From assembly GCA_023401595.1 (NCBI GenBank), contig JAEXDQ010000053.1, positions 62,001-126,000 of the forward strand: DNA of 64,000 nt, in the 5' to 3' direction. This DNA is from Spirochaetota bacterium. Lineage in GTDB: Bacteria > Spirochaetota > Spirochaetia > Sphaerochaetales > Sphaerochaetaceae. A model generated the notes under the pieces. That model was not told the origin of the DNA and did not search any database. It saw only the letters and a program-made list of their open reading frames with translations. Every line of letters begins with the position of its first letter. Position 1 is the first letter of the stretch. Shown here piece after piece: positions 1-8,643 of the stretch. The position numbers and the translations under genes were made by a program.

Positions 1-2089
1 CATACGGCCGATTACGTTGGCGACCGACATGCTCAAGCCCGGCGGTTATGCCAGGATGAAGCAGCTTGTCGAGACTCTTGAGAAGTCCTCCGCATGGAAG
101 ATGGAGAAGATCGACGTCGCGAAACTCGAGGCCCTTGCCCTGAAGGCCCGGACGAATCCGCCGACACAGAAGGAATTCCGTGGCGTAGACAAGGCGAAGG
201 TCGGGGAGGAGCTGCCGCTGACCGACTGTTATGTCGCGCCGTGCGTGGAAGCCTGTCCGATACATCAGGATATCCCCGAATACGTCCATTTGGTCGGTGA
301 AGGCAAGTACGCCGAGGCGCTGGCCGTCATCTATGACAAGAATGCGCTGCCCAATATCACCGGACATATCTGCGACCACCAGTGCCAATACCATTGTACC
401 CGGCTCGATTATGAGGGCTCCGTACAGATCAGGGAGATGAAGAAAATCGCCGTCGAGAACGGATACGCCAGTTTCCTCAAGCAGTGGGAGGCTCCCGGAG
501 ATCCCGCCGATGTGAAAGCCGCCGTTGTCGGAGCCGGCCCCGCTGGTCTTTCCGCGGCATATTTCCTCGCCCGAGCAGGCTTCGATGTATCTGTATTCGA
601 ACGCGAAGAGACGGCCGGAGGCGTCGTACGCAACGTGATTCCCGGTTTCAGGATTCCTCAGGCGGCGATCGAGGCCGACGTCGCGTTCATCAAGGCTCAT
701 GGCGTCAAGTTCAACTTCGGAGTAGGTCTGGAGACTGTGACTGTGGACGCCCTCCATGCCGCTGGTTTCGACTATCTGTTCTATGCGGTCGGCAGCGAGA
801 AGGACAACGAGATTCCGTTGAAGGGCGATCGAGGCAAGGTCCTTGAGGCGCTCGGCTTCCTTGGGGCCTACCGCAAGGATCCTGGACTGGTAACCCTTGG
901 CCGAGAGGTCGTGATCGTCGGCGGAGGCAACACCGCCATGGACGGCGCGCGCGCCGCCAAACGGGTTCCCGGTGTTGAAAAGGTCACCGTCGTCTATCGG
1001 CGAACCGAGAAAGAGATGCCCGCCGACAGGGAAGAGTATGAATTGGCCATGGGGGAGGGGATCGAATTTGTTTTCCTTGCCAATCCCGAAGCCTATGACG
1101 CGGACGGTACGCTGACTATCCGTAGAATGGCCCTTGGCGAACCGGATGCGTCAGGACGCCGCCGGCCGGTGGAGACCGACGAGACTTTCCCGCTTCATGC
1201 CGACGCCATGATCACCGCCATTGGCGAGCATGCCGATTCCCAGGCCTTGAGCTGGTATGGCGTGCCCGTGAATGCGAAGGGCTGGCCGGAAGTCGATGCT
1301 GAGACGAAGGAGACGAAGGTAGACGGCGTCTATGCGATAGGAGACGTCCAAAGCGGACCTTCCACCGTCGTCCGTTGTATCGCGAGCGCCCGCGCCGCGG
1401 TCGAGGCCGCTATCGACAAGGTTCTCGGTTCGGAAGACGAGGACGATGAAGCGTGCGACTGCGACTGCGGCCATGAGCATGAGCATGAGTGCGGCTGCGG
1501 TTGCGACCATGGCGAGGATGAGGCCGATGAAGACGAAGACGATGAAGAGAATATCGAGGCGCTGACTAAAGCTGAGAATGAGTTCTTCGCCGAGGTCCGT
1601 TCCAAAAAGGAACGTATCCTCTGCTCCGCTTGCAAGTCGAAGGTCGGGGAGTTCGCGGCCACCGAGGCCAAACGGTGCGTGGAGTGTTCATATCTGTGCA
1701 ATAAATGCGTGGAAGTCTGCCCGAACAGGGCGAACGTCGCCGTCGATATGCGCAACAGCGGAATGTTCGACGACCCGTTCCAGATACTTCACCTCGACGC
1801 CTACTGCAATGAATGCGGCAACTGCGCTACGTTCTGTCCTTGGGAAGGCGGTCCGTATCTGAAGAAGCTGACCTTGTTCAGCAGGCTGGACGACTTCGAG
1901 AATTCCAAGAACCAGGGGTTCTATGTCGAAGGCGACCAGGTGACAATTCGTTTCGACGGAAAGGTCAATGTGTGTTCCATGCACGGCAACGGCAATCTTC
2001 TTGGTGAAATTCCCAGTGAAGAGGTCGGGGCGATCATTGAAGAGGTGTTCAATTCCTATAGCTACCTTCTTGGAAGCGTAGACGAGTAG
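1..2089 (+). CDS. ygfK: YgfK-like Fe-S flavoprotein (putative 'selenate reductase' subunit), 5' end outside window
   Basis: The frame is open to the left edge, so this is the C-terminal part (about 690 residues seen from a TTG at 17) of a protein that in E. coli is about 1030 aa. Visible order: a GltD-like Cys region (Cys 71, 76, 80, then CDHQC near 118), an FAD Rossmann motif VVGAGPAG near 169, an NAD(P)H motif VVIVGGGN near 298, and a ferredoxin-like C-terminus with CVEC..CNKC..CP near 554 and CNECGNC..CP near 596. YgfK is known from anaerobic purine/urate degradation clusters, where it is thought to pass electrons with the molybdenum hydroxylases. Unusual is an acidic linker at 1431-1552 carrying six Cys and four His. 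It is followed 62 bp later by ssnA. Confidence 0.9.
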   Translation, partial: IRPITLATDMLKPGGYARMKQLVETLEKSSAWKMEKIDVAKLEALALKARTNPPTQKEFRGVDKAKVGEELPLTDCYVAPCVEACPIHQDIPEYVHLVGEGKYAEALAVIYDKNALPNITGHICDHQCQYHCTRLDYEGSVQIREMKKIAVENGYASFLKQWEAPGDPADVKAAVVGAGPAGLSAAYFLARAGFDVSVFEREETAGGVVRNVIPGFRIPQAAIEADVAFIKAHGVKFNFGVGLETVTVDALHAAGFDYLFYAVGSEKDNEIPLKGDRGKVLEALGFLGAYRKDPGLVTLGREVVIVGGGNTAMDGARAAKRVPGVEKVTVVYRRTEKEMPADREEYELAMGEGIEFVFLANPEAYDADGTLTIRRMALGEPDASGRRRPVETDETFPLHADAMITAIGEHADSQALSWYGVPVNAKGWPEVDAETKETKVDGVYAIGDVQSGPSTVVRCIASARAAVEAAIDKVLGSEDEDDEACDCDCGHEHEHECGCGCDHGEDEADEDEDDEENIEALTKAENEFFAEVRSKKERILCSACKSKVGEFAATEAKRCVECSYLCNKCVEVCPNRANVAVDMRNSGMFDDPFQILHLDAYCNECGNCATFCPWEGGPYLKKLTLFSRLDDFENSKNQGFYVEGDQVTIRFDGKVNVCSMHGNGNLLGEIPSEEVGAIIEEVFNSYSYLLGSVDE

Positions 2090-2151
2090 ACCATGACCGG
2101 ATGTCCGGCGGATGTTTTCGCCGGGCGTCTCCGGATAGGAGGGAAAGACGA

Positions 2152-3492
2152 ATGTCTACCATAGTGATCAAGAATGTACGGATCATGCAGACGATGCCTC
2201 CGTTCCAGGTGGAAGAGGGAATGGACATCGTCGTCCAGGACGATATCATCAAGGCTGTCGGCAAGGCGGCGGCGAAGGATATACAGGCCGACAAGGTTCT
2301 CGACGGAACCGGCCGGACGGTGATACCCGGCAATGTCTGCGGTCATCATCATTATTATTCCGGCCTGTCCCGCGGCATGCTGATAAGCGCTGGGCCCCAG
2401 ACGGATTTCATCCAGGTACTGAAGGAGTGGTGGTGGCGGCTTGACCGTGGTCTTGATGAAGAAGCCTGCTATTATTCAAGCCTGATCTGTTCCCTGGACG
2501 CCATCGCGGCGGGTACGACCTGTTGCATCGATCATCATGCCAGCCCTTCCTATATCAAGGGATCCTTGGGAACGATCGCCAAGGGCATGAAGGACGTCGG
2601 TGTCAGAGGCATGACCTGCTACGAGGTGACCGACCGCAACCGCGGCATGTCCGAGGTCGAGGAAGGCGTACAGGAGAATATCGATTTCGCCAGAAGCGTC
2701 GATGATGAACGGGCCCGCGGCGGACAGCCGTTGGTCGAGGCCATGATCGGCGGTCATGCGCCGTTCACGATTCCCGACGAAGGGCTGGCCTTGATGAAGG
2801 CCGCCTGCGACGAAACCGGACGGGGGATGCACCTCCATGTGGCCGAGGACAAGTACGACGTAGTCTGGTCCCACCACATGCACAATATGGATATCGTGGA
2901 CCGGCTGGACAAATACGGCTTGCTTTCCGACAAGACGCTGTTGGTCCACGGACTATGGCTGAACCATCATGAGGCCGAGTTGATCAACGAACGCGGCTGT
3001 TTCTTCGCCCATAACGGCCGGAGCAACATGAACAATCATGTCGGCTATTGTCAGGAGTTGCGGAATATCAAGAACCTGATCATCGGGACCGACGGGTGCG
3101 GTGGAAACATGTTCGAGGAGCTGAAGATCGCGTTCTTCAAGCATAAGGACGAGGGCGGCCCGTGGTGGCCGGGCGACTATCTCGCCGCGTTGACCAGGGG
3201 TAACAAGCTGATTGAAAAGTATTTTGACGGCAGCTACGGTCGCGTGGCGCCGGGGTACAAGGCGGATCTTGCTATTCTGGACTATCATAACCCGACTCCA
3301 ATGGTCGCCGACAATTGCGCCGGACATTTCGTCTGGGGTATGAGTTCCAATTGTGTGGAGAGCGTGCTGGTCAACGGCAGGCTGGTCATGGAGAACCGGG
3401 CTTTCCCCGGTCTGGACGTCCAGGACATCTATACCGAAGCCGCCAAGGTCGCGCAGCGGGTGTGGAAGGTCGTAGACAAGCTCGCTCCGTGA
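2152..3492 (+). CDS. ssnA: SsnA-type amidohydrolase
   Basis: A 446-residue amidohydrolase of the SsnA family, expected to hydrolyse or deaminate a purine-derived ring intermediate in the cytoplasm; the exact substrate is not settled for the family. The metal site appears as CGHHHYYSG near residue 60, with further histidines in IDHHAS and HLHVAED and the Asp in IGTDGCGGN. The ATG at 2152 is chosen because AGGAGGG lies at 2137-2143; an upstream in-frame ATG at 2101 lacks a ribosome site. It lies between ygfK and ygeY, the same partners as in E. coli. Confidence 0.9.
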   Translation: MSTIVIKNVRIMQTMPPFQVEEGMDIVVQDDIIKAVGKAAAKDIQADKVLDGTGRTVIPGNVCGHHHYYSGLSRGMLISAGPQTDFIQVLKEWWWRLDRGLDEEACYYSSLICSLDAIAAGTTCCIDHHASPSYIKGSLGTIAKGMKDVGVRGMTCYEVTDRNRGMSEVEEGVQENIDFARSVDDERARGGQPLVEAMIGGHAPFTIPDEGLALMKAACDETGRGMHLHVAEDKYDVVWSHHMHNMDIVDRLDKYGLLSDKTLLVHGLWLNHHEAELINERGCFFAHNGRSNMNNHVGYCQELRNIKNLIIGTDGCGGNMFEELKIAFFKHKDEGGPWWPGDYLAALTRGNKLIEKYFDGSYGRVAPGYKADLAILDYHNPTPMVADNCAGHFVWGMSSNCVESVLVNGRLVMENRAFPGLDVQDIYTEAAKVAQRVWKVVDKLAP

Positions 3493-3629
3493 CGCAAGGC
3501 TCGCTATGTCTTTTCCAATGGTTTTTGACTGACGGAAAATGTAGATAGACGGCATGTGGGTGTCATGTGCCGCCAGGCGTCCGGAAGCGGACCGTCTGCG
3601 GACATGAGTCGATAATATGATTATGAAAT

Positions 3630-3651
3630 GGGGCGGTCGGGTATTCGCCCC
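3630..3651 (+). promoter_or_regulatory. Small hairpin abutting the ygeY ribosome binding site
   Basis: GGGGCG (3630-3635) pairs with CGCCCC (3646-3651) across a 10-nt loop. The stem ends 1-2 nt before the GAAGGA ribosome site of ygeY. It could be a leader stem that modulates translation or a weak terminator for ssnA; there is no T-run. The remainder of the 173-bp gap shows nothing else. Confidence 0.35.
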
Positions 3652-3665
3652 AGAAGGAAGTGTAT

Positions 3666-4883
3666 ATGAACATTCAGGAACAGATCAGAGCGAAAGCGGC
3701 TGAATATCGCGACTATACCGCGAAGAACCTCTCCAAATTGGTGCAGACCAAGAGCTACAGCAGTCAGGAAGAGGATGTCTGCCGGCTGTTGGTGACCTTG
3801 TGCCAGGAGGCCGGTTTCGACGAAGTCTATATCGACGGCCTGGGCAGCGTGGTCGGACGTGTCGGGAACGGACCGAAGAAGCTTGCGTTCGACGCCCATA
3901 TCGACACTGTCGAAGTCGGCAACATGGCCAACTGGAATTTCGATCCGTTCAGCGGTGAGATCAAGGACGGCAAGGTCTGGGGGCGCGGTTCCAGTGATCA
4001 GAAGGGCGGCGCGGCTTCCATGATCACCGCCGGCCGTATTCTCAAGGAACTCGGCTATGCCGGAGAATACACGGTCTATTTCACCTTCACCGTCATGGAA
4101 GAAGACTGCGACGGCATGTGCTGGAAGTATCTGATCGAGGAAGAGGGCTTCAAGCCGGACCTGGTCGTCTCCACCGAGCCTACCAGCTGCCGCCTGTACC
4201 GTGGTCATCGCGGCCGTATGGAGATCCGGATTATACTCCGCGGCATATCCTGCCATGGCTCGGCTCCTGAACGTGGCGTCAGCGCCGCCTATAAAGCCGC
4301 CCGCGCGGCCTTGGCCATCGAGCAGCTCAACGCCGACCTGCAGCCGGACGAGGACAACTTCCTCGGCAAGGGCACCATCACAGTCAGCCAGATGGACGTA
4401 AAGGGCCCCTCCCAGTGCGCCGTCGCCGACTATGCGATGATCTACTGCGACCGCCGTCTTACCTGGGGTGAAGATGCCGACCTCGCTATCCGTCAGGTTC
4501 GCGAATATGTGTCCAAGGCTACCGGCGACGCGCCCGATTCGTTTGTCGTCGAAATGCCCGACTATGAGAAGGTCGGCTGGACCAAGAAGCCTTATTCCCA
4601 GGAGCTGTACTTCCCGACCTGGAAGCTGCCCGCCGACCATCCGCTGGTACAGGCTGGAGTCGCGGACCACAAGGCCCTGTTCGGCAAGGATCCCGTCGTG
4701 GACAAGTGGACGTTCTCCACGAACCTTGTCGCGACTACCGGCCGGCACAAGATTCCCGCCATCGGCTTCGGCCCTGGCGACGAGTCCCAGGCCCATGCGC
4801 CGAACGAAATCAACCGGATCGACGATTTGGAGATCTGCGCTGCGTTCTACGCCATGTTGCCGTACTCGTTGGAGAAGAAGTAA
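3666..4883 (+). CDS. ygeY: YgeY family M20-type hydrolase
   Basis: A 405-aa M20/ArgE-DapE-type metallohydrolase that matches YgeY of the purine-degradation cluster. Metal ligands are visible as DAHIDT (His78, Asp80), GRGSSDQKGG (bridging Asp near 112) and MEEDCDG (catalytic Glu pair near 145). M20 enzymes hydrolyse amide bonds; in this setting the likely substrate is an N-carbamoyl or ureido intermediate, but that is inference. The ATG at 3666 follows GAAGGA at a good distance; a GTG two codons upstream overlaps the ribosome site. No downstream gene overlaps; 161 bp separate it from the Mo-hydroxylase operon. Confidence 0.88.
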   Translation: MNIQEQIRAKAAEYRDYTAKNLSKLVQTKSYSSQEEDVCRLLVTLCQEAGFDEVYIDGLGSVVGRVGNGPKKLAFDAHIDTVEVGNMANWNFDPFSGEIKDGKVWGRGSSDQKGGAASMITAGRILKELGYAGEYTVYFTFTVMEEDCDGMCWKYLIEEEGFKPDLVVSTEPTSCRLYRGHRGRMEIRIILRGISCHGSAPERGVSAAYKAARAALAIEQLNADLQPDEDNFLGKGTITVSQMDVKGPSQCAVADYAMIYCDRRLTWGEDADLAIRQVREYVSKATGDAPDSFVVEMPDYEKVGWTKKPYSQELYFPTWKLPADHPLVQAGVADHKALFGKDPVVDKWTFSTNLVATTGRHKIPAIGFGPGDESQAHAPNEINRIDDLEICAAFYAMLPYSLEKK

Positions 4884-4924
4884 CCATAGGTTTTTCGCCT
4901 GAAAAGGTGTATATTTGACTATGG

Positions 4925-4958
4925 GGAAGCCGTGGCGCTTGGATGTGCCGCGGCTTCC
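4925..4958 (+). terminator. Strong GC-rich hairpin between ygeY and the xdh operon
   Basis: GGAAGCCG (4925-4932) pairs with CGGCTTCC (4951-4958), extended by TGGC/GCCG to a 12-bp stem with a 10-nt loop. There is no downstream T-run, so it is either a factor-dependent terminator or mRNA-stabilising stem, or an attenuator of the xdh leader. A second small hairpin (CCTGC/GCAGG near 5007-5020) follows just before the AGGAGG at 5030-5035. Confidence 0.45.
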
Positions 4959-5044
4959 TGTGTGAAGAAAAGCCATTATGCATTTATTTGGATGATGGTA
5001 TCTCGCCCCTGCTTGCAGGAGGGGTGGACAGGAGGTTTCGCAGT

Positions 5045-7198
5045 ATGGCATGTAAACCGATAGGTGACCCTGTACGCAGGGTCGACGCCGTATCGAAGGC
5101 CGATGGTTCCCAGATGTACCTGGCGGACTACCAGTTCGACGATATGCTCTACAGCCGTATGGTTCGTTCCAGCATACCGAGAGGGATCATCAGGAAAATC
5201 AATCTCCCGCAGCTGCCGGAAGGCTATACCTTCATCACCTATAAGGATATTCCCGAGGGTGGGCGCAATGAACTGGTGATGATCCAGAAGGACTGGAAGT
5301 GTTTCGCGGAGAATGACGTGCGGTACGTCGGCGAGACGATAGGTCTTCTGGTCGGTCCCGACCGCGACGTATTGGCGGATCTCCTTGAGCAGATATCCAT
5401 CGACTATGAGGAACGCGAAGCTGCGATCACTATTCAGGAAGGGCTCGACTGCAAGGGCGGCCCGTTCGTCGGTGACGACAACCTGTTCTGCCAGCTGCAA
5501 TGCGACAAGGGCGAACCGATCGAAGAGGTCTTCAAACGGGCCGACAGGATCGTCGAGGACGAAATAGTCACCGGTTTCCAAGAGCATGTCTATCTGGAGA
5601 CGATGGGAGCCTGCTGTGTTCCTGAAGGCGACCATTATGTGATGTACGCTTCCGCCCAATGTCCGTTCTATATCCGCAAGTCCATCTGCGGCCTGCTCGG
5701 ATTGACTCCCGACAAGATCGTGGTGAGGCAGACCACTACCGGCGGCGCGTTCGGCGGCAAGGAGAATTTTCCCGACGTGCTGTGCGGCGCGGTGTTGCTC
5801 GCGGCGTACAAGACGGGAAAACCCGTGCAGCTGGTGTTCGACCGTGAGGAGGACATACAGTTCTCCGTCAAACGGCATCCCAGCCGGACGCGGTTCAAGA
5901 CAGCCCTCGACAAGGACGGCAACATCCTCGGGATGGATATCGACGTCGTATACAACGTCGGCGGGTATCTGAGCAGTTCCTTCGTCGTCCTTCAGCGCGG
6001 GGTGTTTCATGCCACCGGGTGCTACAATATCCCGAACACCCGCGTCAAGGGCAGGGGTGTGGCGACCAATACGTTCCCCAGCGATGCGTTCCGTGGGTTC
6101 GGGGCCCCTCAGACCATCTTCGCCATGGAGTGCCACATGTGCCACCTCGCGAAGCTCGTCGGAAAGGAGCCGTTGGAGTACAAGACCCCGTATTTCATCA
6201 AGCAGGGTGACCTGACGGTGACGAACGGCCATATCGTCGAGCAGGTGATGATTCCTGAGATGATCGAGCAGATTTGCACTGCGAGCGACTACTGGCGAAA
6301 GGCCAGGGAATACAGACCCGGCAGCGGCAAAGGCATCGGCATCGCCTTCTACAACCATGGCGGGGCATTCACAGGCAACGGCGAACAGGCCCTTATCAAG
6401 GCGCACGCCCGGTTGCACAAGCACGCCGACGGCATGGTCGATATCCTGGTCGGCAGTACCGAGATGGGACAGGGGTTCCAGACGGCGCTGTGCAAGATCG
6501 CGGCGAAGGTGCTTGAGCTTCCCGTCAGTCAGATCAGATATGACAATCCGGATACCTCCATCGTCGTGGACAGCGGGCCGACAGCGGCGAGCCGTTCCAC
6601 GATGATCGTCGGAAAGCTCGTCGAGCGGGCCGCCCGGGAAATGAAGGAGAAATGGGACAGCGCGCCCGATTTCTGTACGGAGGTCGAATATGAGCATCCC
6701 GAAGGCCATCCCTGGGATCAGTCGACTTTCCAAGGCGACGCCTATCTCGGCTACGGGTGGGGCGCCTGCGTAGTGGAGGTCGAGATCGACCCGTTGACGG
6801 CGGAGGTCGAGACGAAGGGTATCTGGAGCTCCCACGATATCGGCGTCGCGATCGATGAGCTGGTCGTCCACGGGCAGGTCAACGGCGGCATCCTCCAGAG
6901 CCTCGGCTATGCCGCGATGGAGAAGCTGGAGAATCGCAACGGCCATTTCAGACAGACCTCGATGAGCGACTATGTCATTCCGACGTCGATGGATTTTCCG
7001 TCGCAGGAATGGTTCTTGGTGGACAACCCGTATGAATGGGGGCCGTTCGGAGCGAAGGGCATGGGCGAGTTGGTATTCAATGGCGCTTCCGCGGCGTTCG
7101 TCGACGCGGTAAGCCGGGCCATCGACCGAAAGATCTGCGAGATTCCTATCCCGCCGGAGACTATTACGGAGCTGATGCTGCATGGAACGAAAAATTGA
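5045..7198 (+). CDS. xdhA: Xanthine dehydrogenase-type molybdopterin (Mo-binding) subunit
   Basis: A 717-aa large subunit of the xanthine oxidase family that holds the Mo-cofactor. GGAFGGKE (cofactor/substrate loop), FRGFGAPQ (the Arg of the purine site is kept) and KGMGE near the C-terminus (catalytic Glu) are all present, so the enzyme looks active and purine-type. The start at 5045 has a perfect AGGAGG nine bases upstream; a longer reading frame from 4943 crosses the leader hairpin and is unlikely. It overlaps the 2Fe-2S gene by 17 bp, so the three subunits are translationally coupled. Expected reaction: hypoxanthine/xanthine hydroxylation, or the reverse reduction of urate under anoxia. 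Confidence 0.9.
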   Translation: MACKPIGDPVRRVDAVSKADGSQMYLADYQFDDMLYSRMVRSSIPRGIIRKINLPQLPEGYTFITYKDIPEGGRNELVMIQKDWKCFAENDVRYVGETIGLLVGPDRDVLADLLEQISIDYEEREAAITIQEGLDCKGGPFVGDDNLFCQLQCDKGEPIEEVFKRADRIVEDEIVTGFQEHVYLETMGACCVPEGDHYVMYASAQCPFYIRKSICGLLGLTPDKIVVRQTTTGGAFGGKENFPDVLCGAVLLAAYKTGKPVQLVFDREEDIQFSVKRHPSRTRFKTALDKDGNILGMDIDVVYNVGGYLSSSFVVLQRGVFHATGCYNIPNTRVKGRGVATNTFPSDAFRGFGAPQTIFAMECHMCHLAKLVGKEPLEYKTPYFIKQGDLTVTNGHIVEQVMIPEMIEQICTASDYWRKAREYRPGSGKGIGIAFYNHGGAFTGNGEQALIKAHARLHKHADGMVDILVGSTEMGQGFQTALCKIAAKVLELPVSQIRYDNPDTSIVVDSGPTAASRSTMIVGKLVERAAREMKEKWDSAPDFCTEVEYEHPEGHPWDQSTFQGDAYLGYGWGACVVEVEIDPLTAEVETKGIWSSHDIGVAIDELVVHGQVNGGILQSLGYAAMEKLENRNGHFRQTSMSDYVIPTSMDFPSQEWFLVDNPYEWGPFGAKGMGELVFNGASAAFVDAVSRAIDRKICEIPIPPETITELMLHGTKN

Positions 7199-7658
7199 CT
7201 TCATATTGAATGGGAACAAGGTTTCGGTCACCACCGATCCGATCAGGAGATTGATCGACGTCCTTCGGGATGATTTCGGAATGACCGGATGCAAGGAAGG
7301 CTGCGGTGAGGGTGAGTGCGGCGCCTGTTCCGTCCTGAAGGATGGCCGGATGGTCACCACCTGCCTGATTCCTGTCGGCGCGGTGTCCGGTTGTTCGATC
7401 CTGACGATCGAGGGGTTGCGGGAGACCGACCGGGGCAGATGTCTGATAGAGGCGTTCGCCGACGGTGGCGCCGTGCAATGCGGTTTCTGCATTCCCGGCA
7501 TGGTCATCGCCGCAGAGAATCTCCTGGCGTCCAACCCGCATCCGACCGAACGCGAGGTCAGGATGGGGATATCCGGGAACATCTGCCGCTGTACCGGATA
7601 CGACTTGATTGTCCGTAGCATCATGCTCGCGGCGGAAAGGGGGAACGGTCTATGGTAG
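7182..7658 (+). CDS. xdhC: (2Fe-2S) small subunit of xanthine dehydrogenase
   Basis: A 158-aa protein with both [2Fe-2S] sites of the family: the plant-ferredoxin motif (Cys41, 46, 49 and a fourth Cys near 61) and the alpha-helical CGFC...CRC motif. It transfers electrons from the Mo centre (gene upstream) to FAD (gene downstream). It overlaps the Mo-subunit gene by 17 bp and the FAD-subunit gene by 7 bp. All eight ligands are intact, unlike in xdhD further downstream. Confidence 0.93.
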   Translation: MERKIDFILNGNKVSVTTDPIRRLIDVLRDDFGMTGCKEGCGEGECGACSVLKDGRMVTTCLIPVGAVSGCSILTIEGLRETDRGRCLIEAFADGGAVQCGFCIPGMVIAAENLLASNPHPTEREVRMGISGNICRCTGYDLIVRSIMLAAERGNGLW

Positions 7659-8527
7659 AGTCCACGACATATGTGCCGACCTCGTTGGCCGAAGCGCTGG
7701 AGATTCGCAAGGAGACCGGTGCGAGACCGTTGGCGGGCGGTACCGACCTGATGGTCGCCTACCGCAGGGGTATCGGCGTCAAGGCCCGTTTTCCTTGGCC
7801 TGTCATGATTATCAGCCAGCTTGGGGAGCTTCACGGCATTTCCGTCGATTCCGACGGTTCCTGCGTGATCGGCGCCGGGACTACGGCGGCCGAGATCGCC
7901 GACAGCCCGCTTGTCCCTTGGCATGTCCGTCAGGCGGCTGGCAGGATGGGGGCGATCAGCTTACGCAACCTCGCCACGATCGGCGGCAATATCGGAAATG
8001 CTTCTCCCAAGGGCGACCTTCCTTGTCCGTTGATCCTCCTTGACGCCCAGGTCGAGCTGGCGTCGGTCGGAGGGACCCGCCGGGTCCTGCTCGACGACTT
8101 CATCGTCGGCTCGAAGAAGATAGTGTTGGGAGATGATGAGATCATCGCCAGGATCATCATACCGGCTCCTGCGAAACCGTTCAGCTACATATGGTATCGC
8201 AAGATTGGAACTCGTAGGGCCAACGCTATCAGCAAGCTCTCCCTATGTGCCGCCATGACGCTCGATGACGAAGGAAAAATCGTCGATTTCCGTGCCGCTT
8301 CCGGCGCCGCCGGGCCCAAGATCGCCCGTAGCCGCGCTTTGGAGCGGACGTTGATTGGTTTATCTTTGCCAGAGATGAGGAAACAGACATCCGAGTTCTT
8401 GGATGGCTATAACGGAATCATTTCGCCGCATGCCATGCCAGAATATCGTAGGGTTTCGACTAGGAGGATGCTTGAGCATTTTCTGCATGCGGTGGTTGAA
8501 AGGCCGGCAGACTGTATAATTGAGTAG
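7652..8527 (+). CDS. xdhB: FAD-binding subunit of xanthine dehydrogenase
   Basis: A 291-aa member of the FAD_binding_5 / CO-dehydrogenase-FAD C-terminal family. The pyrophosphate-binding loop LAGGTDLM near residue 29 and the second loop ATIGGNIGNASPKGD near 109 are present. It completes the Mo/2Fe-2S/FAD heterotrimer. The start overlaps the previous stop region by 7 bp, giving coupled translation. A gap of 116 bp without clear motifs separates it from the next amidohydrolase. Confidence 0.92.
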   Translation: MVESTTYVPTSLAEALEIRKETGARPLAGGTDLMVAYRRGIGVKARFPWPVMIISQLGELHGISVDSDGSCVIGAGTTAAEIADSPLVPWHVRQAAGRMGAISLRNLATIGGNIGNASPKGDLPCPLILLDAQVELASVGGTRRVLLDDFIVGSKKIVLGDDEIIARIIIPAPAKPFSYIWYRKIGTRRANAISKLSLCAAMTLDDEGKIVDFRAASGAAGPKIARSRALERTLIGLSLPEMRKQTSEFLDGYNGIISPHAMPEYRRVSTRRMLEHFLHAVVERPADCIIE

Positions 8528-8643
8528 ATACGTCCGTGGCCTGTGTCGGTTCGTGGCCGATACCCTTGCGATGGTAGGCGTGGCGGTCGGTGACGTGAGG
8601 CATACGGTATGACGACGTGTCTGCGATAAGCGAGGTATAGCTT

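Noticed and set aside
3621..5051. 476-codon minus-strand ORF opposite ygeY
   Set aside because: Shadow of the YgeY gene, which has full family motifs on the + strand.
4976..7924. 982-codon minus-strand ORF opposite the xdh operon
   Set aside because: It is the antisense shadow of well-supported genes in GC-rich codons; no family features and no ribosome site.
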